64,000 nt of DNA from Melitaea cinxia (lineage: Eukaryota; Arthropoda; Insecta; Lepidoptera; Nymphalidae): assembly GCF_905220565.1 (NCBI RefSeq), contig NC_059403.1, positions 3,720,001 through 3,784,000 on the forward strand, written 5' to 3'. Every line of letters begins with the position of its first letter. Positions within the stretch are counted from its first letter, which is position 1. Under the pieces are notes generated by a model. The model saw only the letters and a list, made by a program, of their open reading frames with translations, made no database searches and was not told the origin of the DNA. The translations under genes were made by a program, and so were the position numbers. Positions 24,861-37,900 of this stretch are shown in pieces.

Positions 24861-25869
24861 AGAGGACGTCCAAAATATAGATATAGATTAAACCTATGCC
24901 AGATGATAATTGTTTCGAATCTTCTAAAACTTTTTATTACAAAAACGTCATAAGAATACAAGAATTCCTTGCAGCAGTTTACCTTCAGCTGAACAGTTTT
25001 TGTTCGCAATACATCAGCAAGTCTTCTGCTGCAGATGCTCATGAAATGACAGTAATCACTTAAAATCAGTTGTAGTATACTTAGACTACAGCTGGCAATA
25101 ATCTATTGAGTCTCTATATTTATTACCTTTTGCTGCATTGGTATGTATAAGTTTAGCTTTATGTCATTGTTATTCTATCTTCTTTTTTCTTAATTTCGCT
25201 TCTAATGACACATTGTTAAAAAAATTGGCTGTGAACTTTTACAATAGATAACTTAAGAGTACCAGCATTATTAAGTCTTATTCAAATTATAATTTAATTT
25301 GAATATCGTCTCTGCCTTGTATTTGCATGTGACCTTCATCGTTGCTTGAATACAAATCAATGTTAAATATTCGTAGCTAACACTGTATGCATTTCGTTAA
25401 TTTATTTTATTATCAACGTACCGCGCAAACATTTGAATATAAACACATTTATAGACCGTACAATTTATAAAAAATTGTATGAGCAAGAAAAAAGGCAAAA
25501 ATTTTGTTTTAAAAATTTATGTAGTGTAGAATTTATAGCAGAAGGTGTAAAATGAGAGGCATTTCACGTCGAGACGGTGTCTGGGAGGTGAGACCTGAAC
25601 GTACTCGCTAATTCAAGGGGTGATAACCTGTGCGATGTTAAGAAAAATTAGATCGAGCGTATCCTGTAGCAGTACATCGATAAGAAAAAAAGTTCAAATA
25701 ATTATTAATAACATAGAAGCGCGATAAAGACTACAAACCAGTTGAACTAGATTAACGATTAAACCTGTATAGGTGTTTTAATTCTAATTTAATAAGGTAC
25801 ATAGAGAATGAGTGTTCGTGCAGTCATTAAATATTCACTTATACAACAAATCAAATTAAAAAATAAAAT
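24861..25869. other. AT-rich stretch, no gene recognised
   Basis: No repeat or exon recognised. A slightly GC-richer patch lies at about 25550-25640. Confidence 0.4.
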
Positions 25870-26058
25870 TCTCGTGTCACAATGTTAATTACCATACTCC
25901 TCCGAAGTGGCTGGACCGATTTTTATGAAATTTCGTGTGTGTATCGGGTAGGTCTGAGAATCGGCCAACATCTATTTTTCATACCCCTAAGTTATAAGGG
26001 GGGGGCTAAGGGGGGTTAATAACATACACGGCAAAACAACGTTTGCGGGGTCAGCTAG
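25870..26058 (+). mobile_element. Non-autonomous Helitron-like element, family A, copy 2
   Basis: Starts TCTCGTGTCACAATG and ends GTTTGCGGGGTCAGCTAG, followed by T. The terminal hairpin (GCAAAAC...GTTTGC with one bulge) and CTAG-T fit a Helitron 3' end. Same family and length as 2817-3006, in opposite orientation. It contains a G run at about 25999-26016. Confidence 0.75.
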
Positions 26059-28200
26059 TAATAACCTAATTTGAGATATACAACATGAATATCTGCCAAG
26101 TCCGAATAAAGCATCGTTTCTAGTTTCTAATCCTTGTCGGCAATAGAAAAAAGCAATACAGCAATGTTGCACGTAAACTATAACATAATTATTATCTTGC
26201 GCTGAGTAAACTACGTCTTCTGAAAAATCTTTTGTCTTCTTAGAATTATGAACAAGATCAAAACACCAGCAATAAGTCAAAAACACATTCCATCTTTGCT
26301 TTTTTCACACCCACCTATATATCTCGTTTTGAGAGCTTTATTTCTGTGAAGGAAACGTCTGGATATTTCGTCGCCGTAAAATAATATCCATTATTATAAT
26401 TGGCTCTGCCACACGTGCTGTTTCCTTTGAAATAGTTTTATGTCCTGTTGGATTCCGGACTCGAGTGCAATGCTAACAAGGAAAAAGGTGGTATGCGGTG
26501 CTCATTGACTTTCATTATTTAGTTATGTGATTTAGTAAAAAAAAATGATGTATGATTATTTATCGTACTAGAAATTATAGTATTTGAGGTAAGAAAATAA
26601 AATTACTTTCATATATTTTAAGCGATTAAAATAATAATAATAATTATTATTATTTATTTATTTATTTATTTATAAGATCACCAACATACTGTACACTGTT
26701 GCTACATAAAATATAACAATCAACAATCAACAGTAATATGACTAAGTGCCAGCACAATTACAGGTGACGATAACATGCAAATGAATAATAGTAAAATTAA
26801 GACTGCGTACGTTACAGTGGTAAAAATATTCTATTTACATAAGGAAAACAATGTTATGATAGAACAATATAAAATAGATCCAATAGTCAGCATAGTTTTG
26901 GGAACAGAATAATAATTCATGATTACTTAAATGATATATGAATTTTTCACATTATTCAATTTGAAAATGTAATAAAAATTAAAAAGTATTAATTAAAACA
27001 ATTAATAAATAAAATTAAAAAAAATGCGTACAAAACTAACATCATTTGAAAAAAAAAAGATCATATAAAATTCATTCAATAATTTCATACAAATTAAAAA
27101 TTAGTTATTAAAACAACCAATACATAACATCAATTAGAAAAATGTCGTAAACTTAGTTTATAATCAAATAATAAACCAAACACAATGTACACAAAATTAA
27201 CACCATATTATGACAATTGACATGTTTTTATATTATATATAATCTTAAGTTTATTATAGATAATCTTAATTTTAAGCATGTCCGTCTAAACTTTAGACTA
27301 CTTTCTTACGTGGAAAATTAAATAAAGTAAAAAAAAAAACAGACTGCAAAAGTGTTCCTCTTAAGACCGGTGAGCGCTTAAATTACTTTTATCAAATATG
27401 TTTCAAGATTTTACTTTCCGGAATTTCTGCACCCACGTCGCAGCACCGCGACGGAACTTCGGCATTTATTTGGGCAAATAGTAATTAAAATGTTTCAAAG
27501 GAACACGCGCCTCCAGTATAGGGTACAAAAAAAGCAACCATCGACAGCGAAACGCTTTCAGACTTGTGACTAATTACCCCTTAGTTTTTGGACTCATTAA
27601 GACGTTATAATAAGATATTAAGGTACAATTTAAAATTATACAAGAAAAATAATTACGGTTCGACAAAAAAAAAAAAAATAACAAAATAAATAATAAGTGT
27701 TCAAAAGTTACATAAATTAAGTTCGTACGTTTTTATCTCACTCGCTGACTTTTTTCAATATAATTCCAATTAAAAGTTTTGTATATATGGAGGTTTATAA
27801 ATGTTTCGAAAAGTTATCTTAATTTTTTTTCGGAACCATATCTTTCTTTTTAATTGTTGTTTGATTTAGTTTATTTGTTGTGTAGGTAGTATGTGATTCT
27901 TTAGAAGCTTGTTTGGTAATTTAAATTCATAAGATAAAATAAATGCTTTGATTTTTTTTACATTAGAACGAAGTTAATAATGAATACGATATTCAAATAG
28001 TGTTCCGCTTATCATACGTAGATACATTTCTTCTAATATCTAAGACGGATGAGGCAACGCCACTTATTAAATGAACCCATATTAATTAAACGATAAAATA
28101 TGTTAATAAAACTCACTAAATTGACTGCGTTCGCGATCTGTTGTGCGATAGGGTGTCCACATTTTTACAAACTATTTGTAGCATGGAGGCATGTGTTATG
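26059..28200. other. AT-rich stretch with a TTTA array and A-rich retroposon-like DNA
   Basis: At 26629-26676 a perfect 22-bp (AAT)/(ATT) palindrome runs into (TTTA)n. The following 650 bases are A-rich on the plus strand (to about 27240) and may be a minus-strand LINE remnant with a TTTA-derived tail; no pol frame is visible. A less AT-rich block at about 27360-27600 has no supported exon. Confidence 0.4.
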
Positions 28201-28356
28201 TTCTTGTGGTGATTAAGGTAGCCAGAGTTCCCGGGAAGGGTAGGTGGTAGGGTCAGCAACGCGCTTGAATTGCTCCAGATATGAATGCCTGTAATTCATA
28301 AGCTATGGTATCCGCTACGGTATGCATGTTTACCGCCTTGGTAGTATTAAAAAAAC
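28201..28356 (+). mobile_element. LINE 3' end fragment (family L1), plus strand
   Basis: Reads GTGGTGATTAAGGTAGCCAGAG, GGTCAGCAACGCGCTTG, ATAAGCTATGGTATCCGCTACGG and ends in a short A run, matching the reverse complement of 6075-6250 piece by piece. Diverged, so older than the copy at 6.1 kb. Confidence 0.65.
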
Positions 28357-29921
28357 GCGGCTAAAATTACTTTCTATAATGTTATATTGTTAGTATGTAG
28401 GTCGTTTGGACCTTCTTTGTAAGATCATGTTTCTAGTTAGATCGCATATTATGATTATTTTAACGAAATTGATGTGCAAATTGTTAAATTAATTTTTAAT
28501 TTTATTAATGATTGAATTAATTTCAATTGTTAAAACATATTAATAATGCTGTTATAGTGCAAGGTCATATACTCTAAAACTTAGCTGCAGGTTGAGGGAC
28601 AGTTTTCTATCAAGTGTAACCATCTCCTAAACAGATATAAAAATTGGGAATACCACCAGCTTTACGAGGTATATGAAGCACGGAACTAAAACCACAAGAA
28701 CAAACAAACGAAATAATTATTTGTTAAAATACAATTATCGGTTCCTAGCCTCCTTTCGTCCACACGTCCAACGACTATTAGGTAGCCTCTTTTAGTACTT
28801 AACTAGAAGCTATGGAATTTTTAAAAACCCAAAAAATATGTTCAACAAGCCTCGCTGCGGTAATTGGTTTAGAGTAATTTTCCTAAATTGTTAGAAAATA
28901 ATATTATACGTATATATTTGACTCCAGCCTTTAATAATGTATAGTATTAGCATTAAATATAAATGTGTACAATTCATGATAAGAATTTATACTATGTATG
29001 GACTGAATGGGTATTTATGAAGGGGCCTGAAATCGTTAAGAGTCACAGATTTTTTACAATATTGTTTAAAATGTTTAGTATAAAAATATTTAGTAATAAA
29101 AATTCATGTCAATAACAAAGCTGGATCATTAAAGTCTAGATACAATTGTAATAACCTTCACATTGGTAAATTATAAACTAGAAAAAACTTGACATTGTGA
29201 TAACTCACTAAAATTGTGTGTGGTCTGTGCAAGTTTTAAGTTATTCACTGTGAATCTGCTCAGTTTCTTATATTGTACACTTACTTTACTACTTATTCCA
29301 TTATTGTACTTCCTAAGGTTGCCCGGTAGAAAATACTTACAGCGTTAAGCCCATCTTCTATTTAGATCAGCACGCATTGTGGAATAAAGCGTAGATATAT
29401 AATACTTTTATTCACAGAAAGGAATCACAACGTGTCAAACTGTTCTATATTACTTTACCGAATCTTTTACATACTATTAATGGCATGATTTATATTTACC
29501 AGAAATTATAATACAGCTAGTAACAGAACATTGTATATTTGTCACAAAATATTTAATACAATTATGAAACTTTAAACATCGTTGTCATCCTACATTCGTA
29601 ACCTAATCGGCGAGGGATGGCCAATTAGCGCCGCGGGAAACTCGCTCTCGAGTTACACAGTTTTTGTATAACACCGACGTAACTCTAACGATGTAACAAA
29701 CGCATCCGACACAATGACTTTCCGCTGAATTTATCTTTTTTAGTAACATTTGTGCCACTCCTGTTTCCTGTTCCATTACGTTTGTGAATATGCTGACAAT
29801 TAAAACTTTACATGTTTTTTGGAATCCGTATCCTGGTATTAATGACACAGTGAACAAAACTCTTGAACCACATCAACATCAGATTTAGACTTAAATCAGA
29901 CGGAGGTTCGATTTTTCACGA
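28357..29921. other. AT-rich stretch, no gene recognised
   Basis: Nothing supported. A GC-richer patch at about 29600-29660 (GGCCAATTAGCGCCGCGGG) has no exon signals. Confidence 0.4.
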
Positions 29922-29934
29922 CTTAGAAGCTTAT

Positions 29935-30281
29935 CATCATCATCATCATTACAGCCTATACAGTCCACTGCTGGACATAGGCCTCCACAAGTTTACGCCA
30001 AAAATAACGTGAACTCATGTGTTTTGCCCATAGTCACCACGCTGGGCAGGCGGGTTGGTGACCGCAGTATTGGCTTTGTCGCACCGAAAACGCTGCTGCC
30101 CGTCTTCGGCCTGTGTATTTCAAAGCCAGCAGTTGGATGGTTATCCCGCCATCGGTCGGCTTCTTAAGTTCCAAGATGGTTGTGGAACCTTGTTATCCCT
30201 TAGTCGCCTCTTACGACACCCACGGGAAGAGAGGGGGTGGCTAAATTCTTTAGTGCCGTAGCCACACAGCACTTAGAAAAG
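29935..30281 (-). mobile_element. Short retroposon (family L2) with 13-bp target duplication
   Basis: On the minus strand it runs from GTGGCTACGGCACTAAAG through GTGTCGTAAGAGGCGACTAAGG, GCCGACCGATGGCGGGATAACC, GGTGCGACAAAGCC, GGCGTAAACTTGTGGAGGCC to an (ATG)n tail. CTTAGAAGCTTAT flanks it exactly at 29922-29934 and 30282-30294. Tail plus target duplication mean target-primed retroposition; the variable-length triplet tail suggests RTE-type machinery (inference). A 68-codon plus frame across it is incidental. Confidence 0.85.
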
Positions 30282-30294
30282 CTTAGAAGCTTAT

Positions 30295-31487
30295 ATTCAG
30301 TGACAAATATTGTAAGAGTTCAAAGAACATATTAAGAGGATTTTAAGATGAAAATAATCCTATATAAGAAATCTGTTGTCTTATCAATCTCTTTTTAAAA
30401 AGAGTAGTGCTAAAAGTTTTAATATGATAGGTACAGAACACTGCGTGTATTGACAGACTACTGAAGATTTATAACAGTAAAAATGCACGATATATGTTTT
30501 TGTACAAAGGATACTTTAAGATGTCAAGACCATTAAAATTTGAAACTGTGTAAAATGGGTTAGCGGACATATAGTAAAAACTGAATACTGACATATTTTA
30601 ATAACGGATTATATTTACGAAATTCAGATAAAACAAGCAAATGTCCACTCCAAACTGTCATTGATAGCGATAAAAGAGGACACTATCAATCATAGGTGTG
30701 ATATCAGTACCTTGTATATTGTAATAAAATACGGTGGGCAACAAAGATATAAAAAAAATGTTTTCATCGCATTTTTAATCTTTTGGTCGAATGATAAAGT
30801 TCACAATTAAAGTATCCGTTTAATTTGGAATATACTAGTTGTATAATATACTATGTAGTTGTGTACGCTAACATTATAATAATATTTGTAGACACGTCGG
30901 CGACAGAGCTATCATCGTGTTGTTTCCAATATTACAAACGCTACAATCATTTTTATGTTAGCTTGTTATTATATTGTCAGTGTTGATATCCGAATGATTG
31001 CTTTTTGTTAAAAAATGATTGTAAAGAATTAGAAGATGGAATTAAAAACCGAAAACCAATTACCAGATTCTTGCCAAAATGTAATATAACTTTCTGCCAA
31101 GGACTGCTAATGATCTCGCCATACCATACAAAAGAGAAGGACGCCTTGACATTTTAATTATCGCTTAATTTATATCGCTATCAAACAAAAATGTCGGCGG
31201 TGAAAAGTGATCATATAAATTATATTAAGTCCTAAAACGTTATCAATTCATAATGGGAAAACCTTTATTGCTAATTAGTAAAAAATCTAAAAGGTGTTTC
31301 AACCAGTAACCCAAATAGGGACAAAATATTTTTTTAATTTATATTATCGTTTGAAAAACATTATATTACATAGTGTTAATAAAGAGTTGGTTTTTAGAAG
31401 TAGAATAATTGAAATTACAAAGCAGAGGTAAAATTTAATATTTTTAAACTAATAATAATTGATATTCTAAAACTCTTGTCGAAAGTT
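30295..31487. other. AT-rich stretch, no gene recognised
   Basis: No exon, RNA gene or known repeat seen. Confidence 0.4.
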
Positions 31488-31820
31488 ATGAAGGTATGCA
31501 AGCTGATCCTTATTTTTCTCGTTGATGTTGCCTTTTGGATTACAGCCAGTCACCAACACATATGCTTTTTGAATAAAGATGAGAATTCTGATGCCGCTCG
31601 AAGTCAGCCGCTAAGATCAGATCGGCAGGAACTGCATTGCGAGTCGCTTAAGCAGAAAAGTATTAACAAATCTTGCATGTTTCTGAGCAGTAATTCTATG
31701 ACTAAAACGAAAAAAAAAATATATATATATAGAAAAACAATAAAGCACAGGTTGAGAAATTACTATTTCAAACTAAACTCTATAGGATTCGAATCCTATA
31801 AAGGACTATTTAACGAGTAA
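31488..31820 (+). CDS. Possible small secreted protein (weak)
   Basis: A 110-residue frame from an ATG. The first 23 residues look like a signal peptide: MKVCK, then a hydrophobic stretch LILIFLVDVAFWITA, then SHQ as a possible cleavage region. The mature part has four Cys, is basic towards the C terminus, and part of it (KTKKKIYIY) comes from an A-rich/(AT)n tract, which argues against a conserved protein. Against it: no recognised family, no clear promoter, and a donor-like AAG-GTATGC right after the ATG. A Helitron copy starts 16 bases after the stop. I give it as a candidate only; chance is more likely. Confidence 0.15.
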   Translation: MKVCKLILIFLVDVAFWITASHQHICFLNKDENSDAARSQPLRSDRQELHCESLKQKSINKSCMFLSSNSMTKTKKKIYIYRKTIKHRLRNYYFKLNSIGFESYKGLFNE

Positions 31821-31835
31821 ACACGAAATGTGTAA

Positions 31836-32131
31836 TCTATAAAAATAAATAAAATTGGACTGTCTGTTTGTAATATTAAAATAAACGGTTTTTACTAAAT
31901 GCATGTACACGGTATATATACCAAAATAACTTTTTCTACAATTTTTATTCGTCTATTTGTTCCGGCTAATCTCTGAAACGGCTAGGCCGATTTTGACGGG
32001 ACTTTCACTGACAGATAGCTGATGTAATAAGAAGTAACTTAGGCTACTTTTATTTTAATTTTTTTTGTAACTGCGAACTGAAAAATATATTTTTTTGAAT
32101 TCTACGCGGACGAAGTCGCGGGCACAGCTAG
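31836..32131 (+). mobile_element. Non-autonomous Helitron-like element, family B, copy 3
   Basis: Begins TCTATAAAAATAAATAAAATTGG and ends GCGGACGAAGTCGCGGGCACAGCTAG, followed by T. The complete CTAG-T end and terminal hairpin make it the best reference copy of the family. Non-coding. Confidence 0.75.
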
Positions 32132-33419
32132 TGTATTATAAAATGACAGCTGTTTTCGGAAACTTTCAAAGATAAAACGCGCAGTCACCGTGACATGTTG
32201 CGAGGAACGCGTAGGTGCCGTAAACGCGCTCGACCATGAACATACTGATAGAATACTTAAACCCGTCCCTTCATTTAGTATTCCTTGCTGTAAATTCACG
32301 CGACATTTAATTAGTAAAGCTTGTTATAAACTATGCGCAGTTATTATATATTTTTTAACTAAGATTAATGTTATATTTGTATACATGTCTGCAATTGCCC
32401 CAAACTACAATCGCAGTGATAACTATTTTCTTTTGTATGAACTTATTTCTTTTTATTCAACACTAACAAATCAAGAGCAGATCAAAATAAGATAAAATTT
32501 GCCATCGGTTTGTCAAAACTATATCAACTTGTGTAACATAAATTTGTAAGTAAAAGCTCTGATTTAGGAATACGAAGTGTTTACTTAGATTCTAAAGTAG
32601 AATAGTTTGTAATAATAAATCCGTGACTATCAACTCCTACACGAAGTTTAAAGGTTATCTCAATCCTACATAAAATTTTACTGGAAATGTTTTTAATAAT
32701 AATAAAACGAAAATCTCTACGGCCGCATGACCTTCAGTTTCGGCCTTCTCGGAACCTACACAAAAAATAAACAACCGAACGGTGGGTTGATTGATTCAGC
32801 TAAAATAATAATCCTCAGAAGTCCGGCGGACAAGTAAAAAATGTTTAATTCACACGATAGTAACGTAATAAATCACACTTCGTCGCGTTGGACTTTTTTA
32901 AAAAACAGAGAAGTATTTAGCCCTAACTTTGAATCGATATTTAGATCAAATCGTTCTTTAAAACTTATATTAAGTGGGCAGGAGTGTTGGACAACTTCAA
33001 AATTGCTTAATTACAAATACCATTATTTTGATTGATGGTTGGGTATCGTGATTTATTGTTAGTATTTCAAATTAGTTCATTTTTGCCCTTAATTAGGTGG
33101 AAAGGACTACTTATATATTTTTATTTATTACTTGTTTTTTTTAAATGTAGTTTGGTATCGAACATTAAGCTGTTCGTAAAATGCTTGCGTCAAATCATGT
33201 CTATGCAGTTATCGACGTGCCATAGTGTATCATACACTAGATAACGGTTTCGTACCGTAGCATAAATAATTTTTCAATCGTTTTATTATAGAACACCGAT
33301 AGTAGGGCCGCGTGTACAACTTTTTCAAAGATAGCGTCAAATTACAACTTAAAAATATATGCATAAAAATGTAAAAAAAAAAAAAATTATACAAAGGTTG
33401 GCTTATTCTATCGGCGAGT
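32132..33419. other. AT-rich stretch upstream of a CpG-rich block
   Basis: No exon recognised. A small GC-richer patch lies at about 32700-32830. Confidence 0.4.
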
Positions 33420-33636
33420 CACGATAATTCCATAGAGCCGTCGCCCGATCTGTCGGGTGCAGCGTTCAGATGAGGGAGGGGAGCTACCGCGTCACTCGGC
33501 AACGACGCCGGTCAGCCCGGTCGCGGTCGGTCGGTGGTTCAGTCTGTCGTTCGAGCAGTGCGCGATCGCGCGTTCCCGATACCTATTGCTATCACTTTGT
33601 ATGTTGTGTCCGAACGGAACTTAGTGCGACCTGATA
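33420..33636 (+). promoter_or_regulatory. CpG-rich candidate promoter and non-coding first exon
   Basis: In sharp contrast to its AT-rich surroundings, about 33424-33600 is CpG-rich (GTCGCGGTCGGTCGGTGG, CGCGATCGCGCG). TTCAGTCT matches the arthropod initiator TCAGTY with A at 33541; at +28 GCGCGT (33568-33573) matches the DPE consensus at five of six positions. A donor-like GTGAGG lies at 33637. If real, transcription starts near 33541 and the exon ends near 33636, with no long frame, so a 5' UTR. The nearest plus-strand coding exon with an acceptor is at 49953. Promoter call moderate, link to that exon weak. Confidence 0.4.
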
Positions 33637-33639
33637 GTG

Positions 33640-34837
33640 AGGATCGGATTATTTGCAGTGTATTGTGACATACAATAATATCGGATGTGAATTTTTAGTG
33701 ATTACCACAAATACTTAAACGAAACAGTTCTAAAAACACGAGCCGATGGTCCTTTTGAATAGTAACATGAAAATTAATGGTAAAGTTCTACTCATATATT
33801 TGCATGGCAAAAATTTGTGTTTGTCTACTTAATACTTAATTTTTATATAGATGACGTGGTCATCTTAGCTTGCACGACGCTTGAATAAGTAATTTAAACT
33901 TATTGACCTGTACGCAAAATTGTACGTTTGAAAAGATATACCTTTCTATAATTTATTCTAATAGAAGCAATATTATTCCATCTGGACCACCGAAATGGCC
34001 AAAACAATAGTAGATCTTACGATTCTTGTAACAGACTCTGTCGATTTAAATAGGAGTTAGTTTGAACAATTGATCATGGTGCAAGTCGATATTGGTATAT
34101 GAAAAGAGGCTGTGTGTGTGACCCTGTTGCGCCTACGGGACCAGCCGCTGTGGGTGGACGGCATAGTTTCCGTACCGCCTAGAGAACGACAGTGGGTGTT
34201 TGAATGGAGCCAGTTAATAATAATGGTGAGATTTAATCACCGCCATAAAGGTTACACAACAAAAGCTACGCATGTCTGTAGCTCGATATGTAGACGAGGA
34301 TCCTTTTGGAATAACATTTAAGAATAGAAACTAACAAACAGCTTTTAGGTAGAAAACATTAGCTTAATGTAGGCACTAATCATTAATCTAAGTGCTTAAT
34401 CAGACAGATATATTTTTAAACATTGAAGTCTGACAGTAAAATTAAATAGACATATTGCGGGAAACCTATCGAGAATCCATACGAAGTATTCCGTCCTGCT
34501 TGCTACACAATGTATTTTGCACATGTCGCCCAGCAGACCTCAGATGTCGACTGACAAAAAACAGAACACTACTTACTCGCACATGTTGCGGATCACATTC
34601 AGGCCAAATCGTTAGGAAAGAGTCGCCTAGATTCATGGCTTCTGTCGTTAATCTCATAATTTACTTTTTTGTTCGTACGAATAGTATATATAAAGAATAA
34701 ATTGAAAAGGGAGAGGAAGTTTAATTAAATTATGAATTACTTCAAGGTAACCCTACTATTATTAACGCATCTGGTGTAAATGATAAATTAGTTCGTCAGG
34801 CAAATAATTTAAAAAAAAAAACATTTAAAAGAGAAAC
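33640..34837. other. Intron-like stretch; two mixed-composition patches
   Basis: At 34112-34228 a plus frame (LRLRDQPLWVDGIVSVPP region) ends at a donor-like ATG-GTGAGA but lacks a pyrimidine-rich acceptor. At 34466-34657 a minus frame contains both a donor (GCGA-GTAAGT) and an acceptor (TTCTGTTTTTTGTCAG) only 26 bases apart, too close for an intron. Neither is called. Confidence 0.35.
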
Positions 34838-34941
34838 CTGAACAGATTGAGGCAGCACGTGGGCCGGCAGATGCGCTCGCGCATCCGTACCCTCCATTTT
34901 CGACTTAAACATTTCCTTTAATCTCACCATCTCGCATACAG
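34838..34941 (-). CDS. Candidate internal exon, minus strand (weak)
   Basis: A 104-nt segment between an acceptor-like TTTAAATTTCAG and a donor-like CAG-GTTTCT. Read with two leading bases (phase 1 entry) it is fully open for 34 codons, including residues MVRLKEMFKSK then MEGTDARAHLPAH. It is much richer in GC than its surroundings. Against it: the plus-strand frames are also open here, the donor is weak at +3 to +6, and I do not recognise the peptide. If the donor is not used, the frame stops 13 codons further on. Its phase would fit the donor at 44035 (GATG-GTAAGT). Confidence 0.25.
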
Positions 34942-37900
34942 CTGAAATTTAAACTCCATTATTATGTTGTTAAAACCTTTTGTGTATTCGATAAAATCAT
35001 ATTATTAACGTTTTAGTTGTTTTCGGTATACATTCTAAACACTTTAAAATTCATATAACCCTTATTTATTTTATAAATTTTCTAAGTTCAAACGAGGTCA
35101 AGTCCGGCTCGAAGGACCGAGTTTTTCCATAGATTACGATCATGCGGTTGTCGCCATTTATGGCAACCTGCACTTGTCACGGCTAACTATTGACAACTGT
35201 GGGATACTTGACATCAGTATTCTTCACCTCTCTCTGATAACTATCAACTTTTCAGAATTTCATGTTTTCACTGTCCTCATACGTATATTTTTATCATTCG
35301 ATCAAATAAAACTTTTTTAAGATCACTGTTAAATACATAAATAGGTATGATGGTTATATTTTTTTATTTTGTATAAAGAAATATGAATATAAAAACAAAC
35401 ATCTAAGTTCTAAGTAGGAACGTGTAACACAATACGCTTATTTCTAAACGGGATTGGCGGCAACTCGGTGTAAGCACGTTGTATTTGCAAGCTTTAACAA
35501 AACTTAAACAATCCGAAGCAGAACCTAACTGCACATTGTTAAATCGTGTTTGAATAATTGCCGAGCTATTTGCTTACGAATATCTATGTATATTTCAAAT
35601 TACCGATACGTTTAACTATTTAAGAAAACTTCAAATCTGATAATAACGATTGTTAACAGTATGGTCCTTTAAAATAATTACGTATACTTAAAAACCAAAG
35701 CACCACCCCATTATTAAGCCGTATGCTGAATTGAGTTAAAAAATAACCCAATCACAAACAAAGGCACGCTTCCTCCACCTGCCACAGCTGCGCGGATTTA
35801 TAACTGTCAGATATAAAATATTCCCCTGAAAGTTAGTCGACAAATGACCAGCTGATGCTTAATGCAGAAGAGTTTACAAAAAGGGAAGAATTGAAGGAGC
35901 GTATAAAATTTGAGGAAACGTTAACAACTTAACGTAGTAGATTGCGTAAATTTATTAACAGAGTCGTGTTAAATGTGTAATAATGATGCTAAGTGGTATT
36001 TATATGTTTCTGAGGAAACCAAAATATACCTTAATTCTATTATTTATGCACATATATGAAATTGATTTTACCTTGAACATGATATCATGATAATTATTTT
36101 AATGTTGTCAACATGAAGATAACAAGTGCGTTTGTTTTGTTTCAGTCGAAGTAATGAATTCATTTATTGGATAAATTGCGTTAAGCTAAGGAAGAAACCA
36201 TTGTAAGAAATACTGGGTAATAATATACTTATTTCTTGCACAAGAATTAATTTCATTCTACCCTTAATATTTTATTTCTCCAAAGATTAAATACTCCTTA
36301 AAGCATAATTCAAAATTTTGCTCTAAATTTCGGTGGAAAGATATTTTTGTTATAAATTATTGTTGATCTAAATTTATTTATATATTTTGTACGATAAAAT
36401 CAAAATATTAATGTTTTCGTTAATTTTATTTAATTAAAGTATCACTATATAATAAATTCTTTAAATATTCGCATACAATTTAAAAATTGAAGATAACATA
36501 GCGTTGTGTATCGATACGTTGATTAAATTCTTAGTTTTGTTTACTTTGTGACATTGACCGTAATAATCATATCGAATCGCGTGATTATCGCACTCGACAC
36601 ATATGCAAAAAAAAATTAACAAACAATTGCATTTCGTCATTATATCATCAGCTACATTGGCTGGAATGGAGATTTTATTTAAAATAGAAATATTAAGAAA
36701 ATTGAAATAGACATTAACCTGTACTAAAACGTTCTGTAACTTTTCAGTCTCTACCTCTTTAAATTAAGAACGAGTAAGACTGAGCAAGAATACTTAGAAA
36801 TTTATTAAAATTGTAATCTAAACTTAATCAAACTCTTTTCTATAAATGATTTATTTAAAAAAAAAGATATCAAGAGTAAAAAGAAAACCTATTTTACCAA
36901 CCCTTGTAACAAAAACATGAATACGTACGTTCACATCTAAACATAATTAATCCTCTGTTTAGTCGTAATGTCCCTCCGTCTGGAAGGAAATAGGGCTGAA
37001 AATAAATCGCTCTTACTCCGGAGTTATACTAAAATAGTCGATCGCTACGCCTTCCATTTCTCTAGGACCATTACCATATCCTGCGCTACAATATGTTAGT
37101 TGTATTTGAATGTGTCCGTTATACTTAAACGGAACTTGCTTAATGCATGCACAACATAATATATGGTTTCTTGTTGAATCTCTCAAGTAGTATTTTATGG
37201 TGAATGTAATTCGAAAACTAAATTTAACTTTCCGTTGAGTTTTCTATTTGTATCACCGAAATTGCCAAATAAATGTTCACAATACGTTCTACAATATCAT
37301 TAAACGCTATTTGATTAAGAAGCTAGATATGTGAGAATAAAAATTGCTCAATTTTCGACAGTTATGAAACAATAATATAGCGATTTTTATCACATCAAGC
37401 TCATTCGAGGCCAGGTTCATTTTTATCTCCGTGTCCAATTACGTCATCGCTAAGGAACAACGGAAAGTAATTTAGTTCACCGACAAAGCGATACAATATT
37501 GCTATTATGTCGCATGACTCGTGTCATTGTGGTTTGACTAGGGGTGACATTACATCGTTAATCACTCAATTCTCCCTAAATAAATTTTTGATTTTCAATT
37601 TGAATAGCCGCAGTGATTATTAAATCCAATACCCTCAATAAATTGTGAGGTGTAATTAATGGTTTCCGCGGGATCCATGACTTGACGTGACGTATCGTAT
37701 CCGATAATGGATGCATTTGTTAATGTACCTGTGATATATACCCTTAATATGCGATACTCCGGATGTGTAAGATTTTTTCAAATTTCCAAACTTTCCCCTC
37801 TTGCTCTGAGTTTTTGTGAAGCCATTTGTTTGAAGTTAATTTTTGTTAATATTTTGTTGGAGCAGATGGTGTATTTGTAATTGGAGCGGTTTTTTAATTT

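Noticed and set aside
31476..31487. Upstream TTG start of the small secreted-protein candidate
   Set aside because: Not a likely eukaryotic start; the ATG at 31488 places the signal-like stretch at the N terminus.
34466..34657. Minus-strand frame with donor and acceptor signals
   Set aside because: The two splice sites are 26 bases apart, too short for an intron, and they point to no consistent exon.
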